This document shows positions 37,411 through 47,165 of a stretch of 64,000 nt of DNA, in pieces. The notes under the pieces were generated by a model. The model saw only the letters and a list, made by a program, of their open reading frames with translations, did not search any database and was not told where the DNA came from. Position numbers and translations under genes: made by a program. Source of the stretch: an uncultured Clostridia bacterium (lineage in GTDB: Bacteria; Bacillota; Clostridia; TANB77; CAG-465); contig CALXES010000005.1 in the NCBI GenBank assembly GCA_944387385.1, positions 1 to 64,000 on the forward strand, in the 5' to 3' direction. The stretch's first letter is position 1. Each line of letters opens with the position of its first letter.

Positions 37411-38507
37411 AAAAGGAGTCTAAAGAAATATATAGTTTTGGAGTTAGTTGTATTTTTTTGTCATCATTTTTAGCAATGTTTTTAGGCCTTGGTTCATATA
37501 TAATGTTTAATTTATCTAAAAATGATACATATATTGCAGTGATTGTAGGTTCTGTTATTTCTTTGGGGCTATTTTATATTTTTAATTATATATTTAAAAA
37601 TAATAATACATCAAATTTGATTGAATTAAATAAAAACTTATTTGGAAAAATATTTTCAAAAATATTAAATGGAATGTTATTTATCACTTTTTTTATTATA
37701 GCATGTATTATTGTGTTTAATATATCAAATTTTTTAAATATAGAATATTTGTCAGATTCTTCTATTAATTTTTTTAAAGTACTAGTTTTATTACCTATTG
37801 TGTATATATGTTCTAAAAACTTATCTGTAATAATAAAAGCTAATCAAATATTTACTATAATTAGTATTGTATTTATTTTAATTGATATATTGGGTTTATA
37901 TCCTAAATTTAATATTATAAATATAGAACCTATATTTAATACAAGTGTTCCTGATTTATTTCATTCAATACTAATATATATTATTTTAAGTATTGTTGCT
38001 TTTTGTATGTTATTAGTTACTTCAAGAAATAGAATTAAAGATAAAGATAGAGCCTCATCTATAATATTTAAAATGATTGTATTTAGTAATGTTGTTCAAC
38101 TAGTGATTATTTTTGCAACTATATTGGTATTAGGAGAGGATTTTATCAGTATATTTAGATTTCCGGAATATATAGCTCTTAAACAATTTTCTCTTTTTAA
38201 TCTTTTAGAAAGAGTAGAGAATATCTTAGCTTTACACTTTTACTTTAATTCTTTTTCTTTACTTACGTTTTTATTTTATTATATGATTAATATATTACCT
38301 GGAAAGAGATTTAAAAAGTATTATTCGATTATAATTTGTATTGCCATTTATATTGCTACTTCTTTGATTTTTAAAGAAGGAATTGTATTTTATGAGATAG
38401 TAAATAGTAGTATTATTTATGTAATTCTCATAGGGATGCTACTCCCTATATTACTAATATTCTTTAAAATGATAAAAAATGCTAAAAAATCAAAAATTAA
38501 TGTGTAA
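37404..38507 (+). CDS. gerKB: Spore germination receptor B subunit / endospore permease
   Basis: 367 residues, ten hydrophobic segments, APC-superfamily GerAB family (PF03845). Typical features are the N-terminal SFGVSCIFLSSFLAMFLG helix, IYICSKNLSVIIKAN after helix four and a FPEYIALKQFSLFNLLERVE loop. In B. subtilis GerAB binds the germinant amino acid. AGGAGG lies within the end of gerC; the genes overlap by 7 bases, fixing the operon order A-C-B. No terminator found immediately after the stop. Confidence 0.93.
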   Translation: MVEKESKEIYSFGVSCIFLSSFLAMFLGLGSYIMFNLSKNDTYIAVIVGSVISLGLFYIFNYIFKNNNTSNLIELNKNLFGKIFSKILNGMLFITFFIIACIIVFNISNFLNIEYLSDSSINFFKVLVLLPIVYICSKNLSVIIKANQIFTIISIVFILIDILGLYPKFNIINIEPIFNTSVPDLFHSILIYIILSIVAFCMLLVTSRNRIKDKDRASSIIFKMIVFSNVVQLVIIFATILVLGEDFISIFRFPEYIALKQFSLFNLLERVENILALHFYFNSFSLLTFLFYYMINILPGKRFKKYYSIIICIAIYIATSLIFKEGIVFYEIVNSSIIYVILIGMLLPILLIFFKMIKNAKKSKINV

Positions 38508-38512
38508 AACTA

Positions 38513-38541
38513 TTGTAAAATTACTCAAAAAATGGTATAAT
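38513..38541 (+). promoter_or_regulatory. sigma-A promoter for the 38603-39208 gene
   Basis: TTGTAA at 38513-38518, 17 bases, TATAAT at 38536-38541. Confidence 0.65.
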
Positions 38542-38602
38542 TAATAATGTACCGTTTAACGAGAAAACTCAATTTTATAATATATTTGGAGGATGCAAAT
38601 AA

Positions 38603-39208
38603 ATGGAAAAAAGAAATGTAGTATTAAATGAAGAAAAATTAAAAGAATACAATGCATTAATAAAAATTATAAAAGAGACAGTTGGAAAAGAAGATTTTGC
38701 AAAAATTTGCTTAAATAGTAAAACTCTAAGAGAAAGAGCTGGTTACGAAGGTGATTTAACAGAAGATGAGATTAATCCATATGTAAGAGAGTACTTAGAT
38801 AAGTTAGCATATGATGAGCATAATAAGGAAGTTGAAGAGGCTAAAAAATTAAATGACAAAAATAGATTACAGCTTTTATCTAATAAAATAATGGATATGG
38901 CAGGATATGTAAAAGATGGCAGTTATGCAAAAAGTGGAAGAATTAATAAATATGCTAAGAGTTTTGTGGATAGAACTTTAATAGATAGAGAGTTATCTAA
39001 ATTATATAAGGCTGTTGACAGTAATGATTTAGATACAGTGGATGAAGTCTATAGAAGAATATATCAAATGAGCAGTTATGGAGAAAATCAACCTTTTGGT
39101 GTGGTTAATGAATGTGCACAGGGATTTGTAGATAGTAGAATAGATAGATATATACAAAAAGGTATACATGTTCCTGAACAAAAAATAGATCAAAGATACG
39201 CAATATAG
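38603..39208 (+). CDS. Soluble helical protein, unknown
   Basis: 201 residues, highly charged, predicted helical, one Cys in each half, no signal peptide or membrane segment. No family recognised. GGAGG ribosome site, own promoter and terminator. Being just downstream of the germination operon may be coincidental because the promoter looks vegetative. Confidence 0.72.
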   Translation: MEKRNVVLNEEKLKEYNALIKIIKETVGKEDFAKICLNSKTLRERAGYEGDLTEDEINPYVREYLDKLAYDEHNKEVEEAKKLNDKNRLQLLSNKIMDMAGYVKDGSYAKSGRINKYAKSFVDRTLIDRELSKLYKAVDSNDLDTVDEVYRRIYQMSSYGENQPFGVVNECAQGFVDSRIDRYIQKGIHVPEQKIDQRYAI

Positions 39209-39233
39209 AGACTTTAAAGTCTCTATATTTTTT
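39202..39233 (+). terminator. Rho-independent terminator
   Basis: AATATAGAGACTTT is followed directly by its inverse AAAGTCTCTATATT and a T run; the stop codon lies inside the 5' arm. Confidence 0.85.
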
Positions 39234-39360
39234 GCTTTATTGTGCTATGCGTATAAGTTTTGAGCTGTTTTTCTTGTTATAAAGGCAATAATGTGATAGA
39301 ATATAGAAAAAATGAAAACTTATTCTTTTAAATCGTAAGCGGAAAATGGAGATGATAATA

Positions 39361-41748
39361 ATGTACAAGCTTGGAGATAAAATTATAGATAACTGTGGTA
39401 GTAAAGCAATGTTTTTGTCTTTATTAAAAACTAGAGGATATAATATTCCTTTAGGTGTTGTAATCGATTTTGAAGAATTTAAAAAAATGGTTAAAGATCA
39501 AAATTTAAATTTTGATACAATTAACAATTTAAAAATATCAGATGAGATAATTGATGAGATTTTTAGTGTTATACCTAGTAACAAAATGTTAGCTGTAAGA
39601 AGTAGTGCTAATATAGAGGATGGGAAAAAGTATAGTTTGGCTGGAAGATATGTAACATATTTAAATGTTGCATATGAAAGAGAATATTTAAAGGAAAATA
39701 TAAAAAAATGTTTTTTATCATTATATAGTGAAGAAAATTTAATATATTATAAAAGAAATAATATAGATATAAATAAGATAGAAATGAATGTAATTGTACA
39801 AGAGATGATAGAAAGCAATGTAAGTGGTATATTATTTACAGTTAATCCAACTAATGGAAAAGATACAGAAATAGTAGTTGAGTTTGCAAGAGGATCAGGA
39901 GATGCAGTAAGTGGAAAATCTTTACCAGAGAGAATTGTGTATGATTGGAAGTCTCAAAAATATATAGAAGAACCAAAGATTAATCTACTAGGAGAAACTT
40001 CAATAAGAAGAATTGTAAATATCTCTTTAACTTTACAGCAAGAGCTCGGATTTCCAATTGACTTGGAGTTTGGAGTATATGATTCAAAATTATATATTTT
40101 TCAAATTAGACCTATAACAAAAGTAGAATATAAAGATGTATATTACAGATATAGTAATACTAATTTAGATGGAATTAATATTCTTTCACCATTAATGATT
40201 TCACTAGATGAGCAAATATATACTAATAGTGAAATATCATTTGCTAAATATTTTTTAAACTTTAGTGATAATCAAATTTTAAAACCAGTTGTTTTTTCAA
40301 GATTTTCAAGATTTTATTGGAATTTAACACTTTTAAAAAACATATTAGAAAATGTTCCTGGATATGTTGAAAGGTATCTTGATGATGCTTTAAAAGTTAG
40401 AATAGATTACTTAGATAATGGTAAACAGAACTTATATGAAAAAGATAAGAAAATAAAACTATTTCCTAAGAAAGATATTTTAGATAAGTTGAAAAAGGAA
40501 ATTATTGATGTTGAAGAATATAGAAAAGATGTACTTGTTAGACTAGAGATTATGCATTCTTCAGATGAGGTTTACTCAAAAGTAAATGATGCTTTAAAAA
40601 TATATATGGAAATAAAAAATAAATATGTATGGCAACAATTTGTAAATGCAGTATTTAAGATTAATTTGCATCATAGATTTAATAACATACTTATTAAAAA
40701 TGAGATAGATAATTTACTTTCTGGCATAGAGGATAAATATTCAAGTGCACCATATTTACATATGTGGGATACATCAAGACAGATAAAAAAAGACAAATCT
40801 AAGATGAAATTTTTTGAAGAAAATTTAGATGCAGAAATCTTTTATTTTTATAGGAAAGATAGAAATAATGAAAGCATCAAAACTTTTTTAACAGATTTTA
40901 TTGATTTATTTGGATATCATTCATTTGATGAATCAGATATAATGTTTAAAACTTATGATGAAGAAATTCTTAAAGTTATAAAGACTTATAGAGATATTTT
41001 AGATTTAGATGATATGTATGATCCTTTAAAAGATTTAAAGGAACAAAATAAAGAATATGAAGAAGTACTAGAAAAACTTCAAAAGAATCTAAAAGCATCA
41101 CAATATAAAAATGCTATTAAACATATAGAATTTGTAAGAGAATTACAAAAGAAAGAGTATGCATTAAAAGATTTAGTTTTAGTATGCAGATCTCAGCTTA
41201 GAAAAGTTTTATTACAACTTGGTAAAATATATAAAGATAAATATATAATTGAAAGTGAAGATGATATTTTCTTTTTAGATTATCATGATATTGTTAATCA
41301 AAGAGATATAGATGAGATAAAAAATATAGTAAATAAAAATAAAATTTATTATAATTCATTTAGAAACTATATTCCACAAAGTGATATTTTTCCTTGTCTA
41401 AAGCAGCAAATTCAAATGGATTATAGAAAAAATTTAAAAGGTATAGGTGCAAGCTTTGGAAAAGTTAGTGCAAGAGCTTGTGTGGTAAATTCAAAAGAGG
41501 ATCTAAAGAATTTTAGGAAATCAGATGTTATAGTTACAAAATATGTTGATCAAGAACTATTTAAAAATATAAATTTATCACATGTTTCAGGAATTGTTAC
41601 AGAATTTGGTGGTGTCCTATGTCATTTTGCAATTAATGCAAGAGAAAATAGAATTCCATGTGTTGTTGGAATAAGAGATGTTACTTCAATAATACGAACA
41701 GGTGAAAATGTACTATTAAATGGAGATACAGGAGAGGTTATAATATAA
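39361..41748 (+). CDS. PEP-synthase-like phosphotransferase (rifampin phosphotransferase type)
   Basis: 795 residues from ATG 39361, 9 bases after GGAG; ATG 39346 is an alternative. An N-terminal ATP-grasp PPDK_N domain (GSKAMFLSLLKTRGYNIPLG, VRSSANIEDG, FARGSGDAVSG, DLEFGVYD, IFQIRPIT) leads through a long central region to a PEP-utiliser swivelling domain with the phosphohistidine His755 in FGGVLCHFAINAREN. The domain order matches PEP synthase and rifampin phosphotransferase, which lack the PEP-binding TIM barrel of PEP synthase; no barrel is evident here. The acceptor is unknown; resistance function should not be assumed. Confidence 0.85.
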   Translation: MYKLGDKIIDNCGSKAMFLSLLKTRGYNIPLGVVIDFEEFKKMVKDQNLNFDTINNLKISDEIIDEIFSVIPSNKMLAVRSSANIEDGKKYSLAGRYVTYLNVAYEREYLKENIKKCFLSLYSEENLIYYKRNNIDINKIEMNVIVQEMIESNVSGILFTVNPTNGKDTEIVVEFARGSGDAVSGKSLPERIVYDWKSQKYIEEPKINLLGETSIRRIVNISLTLQQELGFPIDLEFGVYDSKLYIFQIRPITKVEYKDVYYRYSNTNLDGINILSPLMISLDEQIYTNSEISFAKYFLNFSDNQILKPVVFSRFSRFYWNLTLLKNILENVPGYVERYLDDALKVRIDYLDNGKQNLYEKDKKIKLFPKKDILDKLKKEIIDVEEYRKDVLVRLEIMHSSDEVYSKVNDALKIYMEIKNKYVWQQFVNAVFKINLHHRFNNILIKNEIDNLLSGIEDKYSSAPYLHMWDTSRQIKKDKSKMKFFEENLDAEIFYFYRKDRNNESIKTFLTDFIDLFGYHSFDESDIMFKTYDEEILKVIKTYRDILDLDDMYDPLKDLKEQNKEYEEVLEKLQKNLKASQYKNAIKHIEFVRELQKKEYALKDLVLVCRSQLRKVLLQLGKIYKDKYIIESEDDIFFLDYHDIVNQRDIDEIKNIVNKNKIYYNSFRNYIPQSDIFPCLKQQIQMDYRKNLKGIGASFGKVSARACVVNSKEDLKNFRKSDVIVTKYVDQELFKNINLSHVSGIVTEFGGVLCHFAINARENRIPCVVGIRDVTSIIRTGENVLLNGDTGEVII

Positions 41749-41760
41749 AAATAATAAATT

Positions 41761-41797
41761 AAAAAGAAGAGTTGGAGCTTTTATTCCAACTCTTTTT
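41761..41797. terminator. Bidirectional terminator
   Basis: AAGAGTTGGA pairs with TCCAACTCTT with A and T runs outside; the asd stop codon lies inside the stem region. Confidence 0.85.
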
Positions 41798-42764
41798 GAA
41801 GTAATTTTTCTAAAATTTCTACAGCATTTGAAGCAGCTCCTTTTCTTATATTATCTGCTACACACCAGAAGTTAATTCCATTTTCTACTGTGTAATCTCT
41901 TCTTAATCTACCTATATAGACTTCATCAGTTCCACTTACAAACGTATTAATTGGATAAATTTGTCTTTGTGGATCATCCATAACAATAATACCTTCTGAG
42001 TTATTTAGATCTTTTTTAATATCATCTATTTTAAAATTATATTCAAGCTCTACATTTATACTTTCACAGTGACAGTTTAATACTGGAACTCTTACACAAG
42101 TAGCAGTAATAGGAAGCTTCGGCTTTTTTAAAATTTTTCTAGTTTCTTCTATCATTTTTATTTCTTCTTTGGTGTATCCGTTTTCTAAGAAATTATCTAT
42201 ATGTGGAATACAATTGTTAACAATTGGATAAGGAAATTTTTCAGCTTTATTATATAATAAGTCATCAATTCCTTTTTTACCAGCTCCAGAAACTGCTTGA
42301 TATGTAGAGTAAATTACCCTTTTAATTTTATATTTATCATCTAATACTTTAAGTGGTAAAACGGCTTGAATTGTTGAGCAATTTGGATTAGAAATTATAT
42401 TAAAATGGTCATATGCGTCTTCAATATTTACTTGTGGTACAATTAAAGGCACTGTTTTATCCATTCTAAAATATGAGCTATTATCTATTACAATACAGCC
42501 ATTTTGAGCTGCAATTTTTGCATATTTTTCAGAAGTTGAAGCACCTGCAGAAAAAAGAGCATAATTAAATTTTTCATCTTTAAAACTATCTTCAGTTAGT
42601 TCTTTTACCGTATATTCTTGTTGCATAAATGTTATTTTTTTCCCAGCAGACCTTTTGGATGCAAATAAAGTATATTTATCTATATTTAAATTTTTTTCTT
42701 CTAGTACTTTTAAAAACATTTCTCCTACAATGCCAGTTGCACCAACTATTGCAACACTAATCAT
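41781..42764 (-). CDS. asd: Aspartate-semialdehyde dehydrogenase
   Basis: 327 residues. NADP-binding VGATGIVGEMFLKVLEE at the start, catalytic Cys in NPNCSTIQ, and the later GAGKKGIDDL and RVPVLNCHCESI blocks. It reduces aspartyl phosphate to the semialdehyde for lysine/diaminopimelate, threonine and methionine synthesis. AGGTGAT ribosome site. It stands alone, not next to dapA or lysC, and no lysine riboswitch is seen in the about 70 bases before the divergent promoter region. Confidence 0.97.
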   Translation of the reverse strand: MISVAIVGATGIVGEMFLKVLEEKNLNIDKYTLFASKRSAGKKITFMQQEYTVKELTEDSFKDEKFNYALFSAGASTSEKYAKIAAQNGCIVIDNSSYFRMDKTVPLIVPQVNIEDAYDHFNIISNPNCSTIQAVLPLKVLDDKYKIKRVIYSTYQAVSGAGKKGIDDLLYNKAEKFPYPIVNNCIPHIDNFLENGYTKEEIKMIEETRKILKKPKLPITATCVRVPVLNCHCESINVELEYNFKIDDIKKDLNNSEGIIVMDDPQRQIYPINTFVSGTDEVYIGRLRRDYTVENGINFWCVADNIRKGAASNAVEILEKLLQKELE

Positions 42765-42834
42765 AAAATCACCTCATTTAAGTATATTATTTTTTGTCTT
42801 ATTGTATTCAAGAAAAATAATAACAAATCATTAC

Positions 42835-42863
42835 TTTACATAAAAAAGAATGTGTGGTATAAT
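42835..42863 (+). promoter_or_regulatory. sigma-A promoter of the frameshifted gene
   Basis: TTTACA at 42835-42840, 17 bases, TATAAT at 42858-42863. Confidence 0.65.
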
Positions 42864-42918
42864 ATACTTGTTAAATAAAAATATATAAAAAATAATAATT
42901 TATAGGAGGTGTGTAACT

Positions 42919-43765
42919 ATGACTAATGGTTACGAAAATCAAAAAAAGCTTAGCTTTTTTAAAAGGATGTGGAATAATTTATTTCATAAAACAAAAATGT
43001 TAGATGCACCACTTGAATATACTCAAAGGGAGATCAGAGTAAAGATAGATAATATTATAGATTTTCTTAAGACTCGGAGGAGAATTTACTTCAAGGGAAA
43101 TTGAAAGAATATATGAAAATGCAAAGACAATAAATATTTATTTTTATAGTAAAAATACAAAGAGTATAGTCAATACACTAGATACGTATTATTTTACTAA
43201 ATGTAAAAATACAGAGTATGTTGATGGCAATATTAAAATTTCATTTTATGATCCTGTTTGCTATAGGAATAATATTTGTGAGGTTTTTCCAAATCTTAAT
43301 ATAACTAAGTTACCTAAAGATGAGTATTTAATGCAATTATATTATAACTTAGTAAAGGCAATGGCAAGATTTAATGGTCCAAAGCAAACATATAAGAAAG
43401 ATAAAAATATGTTTTTAGTACATTTTTGCAATGGAATAAATATCAGAGATATTACTGTTTCAAACAATAAAATATCGTCTATTAATTCTATTAAATATCC
43501 AGTATTAAATGAAGCATTAGCATATATAGTTGCACAGATATTATATGAAAATATAGAGGATTTACCATTTACTTTAGAACTTGATTTATATAAAGAAAGA
43601 ATAATAAAGCAACTAAAATATTATATTAGTAAATGCTATGAAAGCAAATGGCAAATAGTAAGAGACTATTTAACATGCAATAATGCTAAATTAGAAAAAA
43701 GAATAGTAAGAAATCTTGAATTTAATAATTTAAATGAATTGGAACAAAAAATAAAGAGGATTTAA
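42919..43765 (+). pseudogene. Frameshifted gene, about 281 residues, unknown
   Basis: The frame opening at 42919 (MTNGYENQKKLSFFKRMWNN, with AGGAGGTG upstream) runs to about codon 50 (IDNIIDF) and then stops soon after. The next frame is open from 43061 to 43765 with no start for 270 bases and continues the sense (LRLGGEFTSREIERIYENAK, then YYFTKCKN and ICEVFPNLN). Removing one T from the TTTT at 43062-43065 yields one continuous 281-residue protein. No family recognised; the N-terminus is basic and the rest mixed alpha-beta. This may be a real mutation, a sequencing error, or recoding. Own promoter and terminator are intact. Confidence 0.75.
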
Positions 43766-44405
43766 AATCCTCTTTTTCTTTTTGAAAATTTATATTAATT
43801 GAAGCATTTTCTGGATTAACTAAATTATTTAAAATATTAGGATTAATCCAAATTCTTTTAGTAGAGATAATAAAATCTAGTATAAATATTGCACAAATAG
43901 TTATTGCTACTTTTTTTAACAATATTGGACTAATGTGTCTAACAAGCTTTAAGATAATTGGGTGCAAAAAAAATACATATATTGTTCCAAGTATTCCCCA
44001 ACCAATAAGTATTGGCAAAGTAGTATAGTTTAATATATTTAATGGTTTATCTGAGTAATTCCACATTTCAATGTTAAAAATATATTTAAAAATTAGACCA
44101 CAAATTAGTTCAAACGAGCCAAGTATTAAAGAAGCACTTATAAATATTAAAGGAATATTGACCTTTTTAGCTTTTACGTTATAAAAACATAAATATAATA
44201 TTAATGCACCAAAACCATAGATTGGACAATATGGACCAAGTAGCATTCCTCTTTTTACAACTTTTCCTACACTTAAAAATACATAACCAGTTTCAATTAA
44301 AAATCCTATAATAGATGCTATAGTAAATACTACTATCATTTCTGAAACTGATGGTTTATGTTTCTCAGGAAGAACCAGATGGTATTCTTGAGATGTTCTT
44401 TTCAT
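43722..44405 (-). CDS. PF06541-type putative ABC transporter permease
   Basis: 227 residues, about five membrane helices. The signature IGFLIETGYVFLSVG, KRGMLLGPYCPIYGFGAL and MWNYSDKPLNILNYTTLP match the family of the protein at 17182-18000, but the long coiled-coil tail is absent. The final about 15 codons overlap the convergent gene and its terminator hairpin. The ATG at 44405 lies 11 bases after the rluA stop on the same strand, so rluA and this gene are cotranscribed. Confidence 0.88.
   Translation of the reverse strand: MKRTSQEYHLVLPEKHKPSVSEMIVVFTIASIIGFLIETGYVFLSVGKVVKRGMLLGPYCPIYGFGALILYLCFYNVKAKKVNIPLIFISASLILGSFELICGLIFKYIFNIEMWNYSDKPLNILNYTTLPILIGWGILGTIYVFFLHPIILKLVRHISPILLKKVAITICAIFILDFIISTKRIWINPNILNNLVNPENASININFQKEKEDFKSSLFFVPIHLNY
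43752..43784 (+). terminator. Rho-independent terminator
   Basis: AAAGAGGATTT is followed by AAATCCTCTTT and a T-rich tract; it overlaps the stop of the plus-strand gene and the coding end of the minus-strand one. Confidence 0.8.
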
Positions 44406-44416
44406 AAATTCACCTT

Positions 44417-45310
44417 CTATATTTTATTTTCGTATAAATCTTTGTCAAGACAAATTGATATATTGTTTAAATAATTTAACTTTGAATCTTTTGGAAAATT
44501 AAATGTATATTTAACAGCAAATAATAGCTGTTTGTATTTTCTAAATTTTTTATTTATCTCATTTTTTCCGTATTTGGAATCTCCAATTATTGGATGAGAT
44601 AGGTAAGAAAGTAAAGCTCTGATTTGGTGAGTTTTACCAGTATGAATTATTACTCTTAGTATGGAATAATTTTTTATTTTATATACATTTTCAACATGTA
44701 TATCTGTTATAATTTTTTGAGAATTTTGAACATATTTATTATATATTTTAGAAGTACCAGTTTTTTCATCTTTTAATAGAAAATTTTCATAATGGTAGTT
44801 CATATTTGTAAATTTTCCATATACATATGCCTCATATTCTTTTTTTATGTATCCTTCCTTAAAGGCTTCAAGAAGAAGAGAATAGGATAAATCGTTTTTA
44901 GAAAATATAATAAGACCGGAAGTATTTCTATCTAGTCTATGGCAAATTTTAATATTATCGCCTTTTTCTTTTTTTATAAAATCTTCAAAAGTAGGTTCTG
45001 TTTGTTTTTTAGTCTCATTATTTGAAAGAATACCTTGTGGTTTATATGCAACAAGAATATTTTCATCTTCATACTGTATATTTAATTTCTGAGGAATACC
45101 AAATAGAAAAGAATCATCAATATAAATTTGAATTATATCGTTATTTTTTATTAAATAATTAGAATCGTTTATTCTTTTTCCATTTACTTTTATATCTTTA
45201 TTTCTTAATGCTTTATATAGTATTGAAGAAGAAAGATTAGGAAACTTTTCTTTTATAATATATAATATTTTCTCTTCTTTACTTAAGTTACTTATTTTTA
45301 TCTCTTTCAT
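44417..45310 (-). CDS. RluA-family rRNA/tRNA pseudouridine synthase
   Basis: 297 residues from the ATG at 45310. An N-terminal S4 RNA-binding domain (ILYKALRNKDIKVNGKRIN) precedes the catalytic domain with HRLDRNTSGLIIFSKN (catalytic Asp) and HTGKTHQIRALLSYLSHPIIG. The in-frame start at 45346 would lie upstream of the promoter. No Shine-Dalgarno site precedes the ATG; a 17-spaced promoter ends 7 bases before it, so the mRNA is probably leaderless. Target uridine (RluC/D type) cannot be told. Confidence 0.93.
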   Translation of the reverse strand: MKEIKISNLSKEEKILYIIKEKFPNLSSSILYKALRNKDIKVNGKRINDSNYLIKNNDIIQIYIDDSFLFGIPQKLNIQYEDENILVAYKPQGILSNNETKKQTEPTFEDFIKKEKGDNIKICHRLDRNTSGLIIFSKNDLSYSLLLEAFKEGYIKKEYEAYVYGKFTNMNYHYENFLLKDEKTGTSKIYNKYVQNSQKIITDIHVENVYKIKNYSILRVIIHTGKTHQIRALLSYLSHPIIGDSKYGKNEINKKFRKYKQLLFAVKYTFNFPKDSKLNYLNNISICLDKDLYENKI

Positions 45311-45317
45311 AGACAAG

Positions 45318-45346
45318 ATTATAGTACAATTTGTGAAAAAAAGCAA
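45318..45346 (-). promoter_or_regulatory. Promoter giving a leaderless rluA transcript
   Basis: On the minus strand TTGCTT (45341-45346), 17 bases, perfect TATAAT (45318-45323); the ATG begins 7 bases downstream of the -10 box. Confidence 0.6.
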
Positions 45347-45429
45347 GATTGAGTAGAAAAACTAGGTATTTAGTTATATAATATAGACATAAATGATAAT
45401 ATAAATATTGATGTAAAAGTTTAAAAATA

Positions 45430-45458
45430 TTGAAATCTTCGATAAAATATGTTAAAAT
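45430..45458 (+). promoter_or_regulatory. sigma-A promoter of the nucleoside kinase gene
   Basis: TTGAAA at 45430-45435, 17 bases, TAAAAT at 45453-45458. Confidence 0.6.
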
Positions 45459-45491
45459 GAAATTTAACTTTTTTATGGGAGGCTATGTCTT

Positions 45492-47147
45492 ATGAGAAAA
45501 AAATTAATAAAAGTATCTTTTGAAAATGGTAAGGAAATAACGGTAGAACCAGAAACAAGAGTAGTAGACGCAATAAAAAAAGCAGATATTAATACAGATG
45601 AAGATATTTTGGCAGTAAAAATAAATAATAAAGAAAGATCTATTATGTATCACCTTATAGAAGATAGTAAATGTGATTTTATAACATATAGTACGAGAGA
45701 TGGTGAAAGAATTTATAGTAGAAGCTTAAAATTCATATTTCTTATGGCTTTACATAGACTTAATATTAAATTACACTTTAAATTTTCAAATAAAACAGGA
45801 AGAGATTATTTTGCTTTTGTAAGACCAGATGAAGAAGTTACAAGTGCAATGGTAAAAGAAATAAAAGAAGAAATGAAAAAAATTGTATCTGAAAATATAA
45901 GAATTATGAAAGAGAAAGGAAGCAGTAGAAGAATTGCTAATTATTTAGACAACAGAGAGCAGATAAAAAATATTGTAGATCTTGGTTTAAACGAGAACTA
46001 TACTGTATATTATGCTGAAGATTTTTACACATATTTATATGGATCAGTAGTAATGTATACTGGATGTATTAAGGGATTTGACTTAAGAAAATATAAAAAT
46101 GGTGTTATATTATTACTTCCAGACAAAGAAAATATAAATGAAGTAAAGTATGATATTGAAACTAATAGAATGTTTGAGCTTTCAAATAAGTTTTCAGAGG
46201 TTTGTAAAGTTACTTCTGTTGAAAGAGTTAATGATCTTAATAAAAAGATAGTAGATGATGAAATAGATAGGGTAATTAGACGAGCAGAGCTTTATCATAC
46301 TAATGAATTTTTTGAAATTACTAGAAGAATTACTAGAGCAAATAGCATAAAAATTGTTATGCTAGCGGGTCCGTCATCTTCTGGAAAGACAACTTCTGCA
46401 CAAAGACTTGCAGACACTCTTATGGTAAAAAAGAAAAATGCAATAGTTATAAGTATGGATAACTATTTTAAAGATGCTGGAAATATACCAATTGGAAAAG
46501 ATGGAAAAGAAGACTATGAATGCTTTGAAAATATAGAAATAGAACTATTTAAAAAGCAAATGCTAAAACTTTTAAGAGGACAAAGGGTTGTATTACCAAC
46601 ATTTAATTTTAAATTACAAAAGAAAGAATTTAATAGAGATCCAATTAAACTTGGAGAAAATGATATACTAATAATAGAAGGAATACATGCTTTAAATCCA
46701 AAGGCATCAGATTTTATCCCTAAGGATAAAGTTTTTAAATTATATGTTGCTCCTATGGTAAGTATTAGATTTGATTCATATACAATGTTATCATCTAATG
46801 ATTTAAGAATGATGAGAAGATTTGTAAGAGATAACTCTGTTCGTGGTGTTAGTGTAGAAAAGACAATGGAGTTATGGGAAAAAATTCGTATTGGAGATGA
46901 GCAAAATATTTTTCCATATGTAGATAGAGCAGATTATATTTTTAATACAAGCTTAATATATGAATGGGCCGTTTTAAAACCTATTGCAGAAAAATTATTA
47001 TTAAAAATAAGAGATGATAGTAAGTATTATTCTGAAGCACGTAGATTATTAAATACATTAAGAAATTTTATTGGAATAGATACAAATTTAATACCTAGTA
47101 CATCAATATTAAGAGAATTTATCGGTGGTGGATGTTATTTAAGATAA
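45492..47147 (+). CDS. Nucleoside (uridine) kinase with TGS and SAD-like N-terminal domains
   Basis: 551 residues. The N-terminus (about 1-70) is a TGS-like ubiquitin fold, the next about 120 residues resemble the second additional domain of threonyl-tRNA synthetase (YSRSLKFIFLMALHRL region), and from about residue 285 a P-loop phosphoribulokinase/uridine kinase domain follows with LAGPSSSGKTTSAQRL, MDNYFKD and LIIEGIHALNP. This fusion is frequent in Clostridia and annotated as nucleoside kinase; a translational role of the N-terminus is speculative. GGGAGG ribosome site. Confidence 0.92.
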   Translation: MRKKLIKVSFENGKEITVEPETRVVDAIKKADINTDEDILAVKINNKERSIMYHLIEDSKCDFITYSTRDGERIYSRSLKFIFLMALHRLNIKLHFKFSNKTGRDYFAFVRPDEEVTSAMVKEIKEEMKKIVSENIRIMKEKGSSRRIANYLDNREQIKNIVDLGLNENYTVYYAEDFYTYLYGSVVMYTGCIKGFDLRKYKNGVILLLPDKENINEVKYDIETNRMFELSNKFSEVCKVTSVERVNDLNKKIVDDEIDRVIRRAELYHTNEFFEITRRITRANSIKIVMLAGPSSSGKTTSAQRLADTLMVKKKNAIVISMDNYFKDAGNIPIGKDGKEDYECFENIEIELFKKQMLKLLRGQRVVLPTFNFKLQKKEFNRDPIKLGENDILIIEGIHALNPKASDFIPKDKVFKLYVAPMVSIRFDSYTMLSSNDLRMMRRFVRDNSVRGVSVEKTMELWEKIRIGDEQNIFPYVDRADYIFNTSLIYEWAVLKPIAEKLLLKIRDDSKYYSEARRLLNTLRNFIGIDTNLIPSTSILREFIGGGCYLR

Positions 47148-47165
47148 AATAAGGAGGAAAAAACT

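Noticed and set aside
39361-41748. Naming the PEP-synthase-like gene as a rifampin resistance determinant
   Set aside because: Domain order alone does not establish the acceptor; many clostridial homologues of this architecture have no known role.
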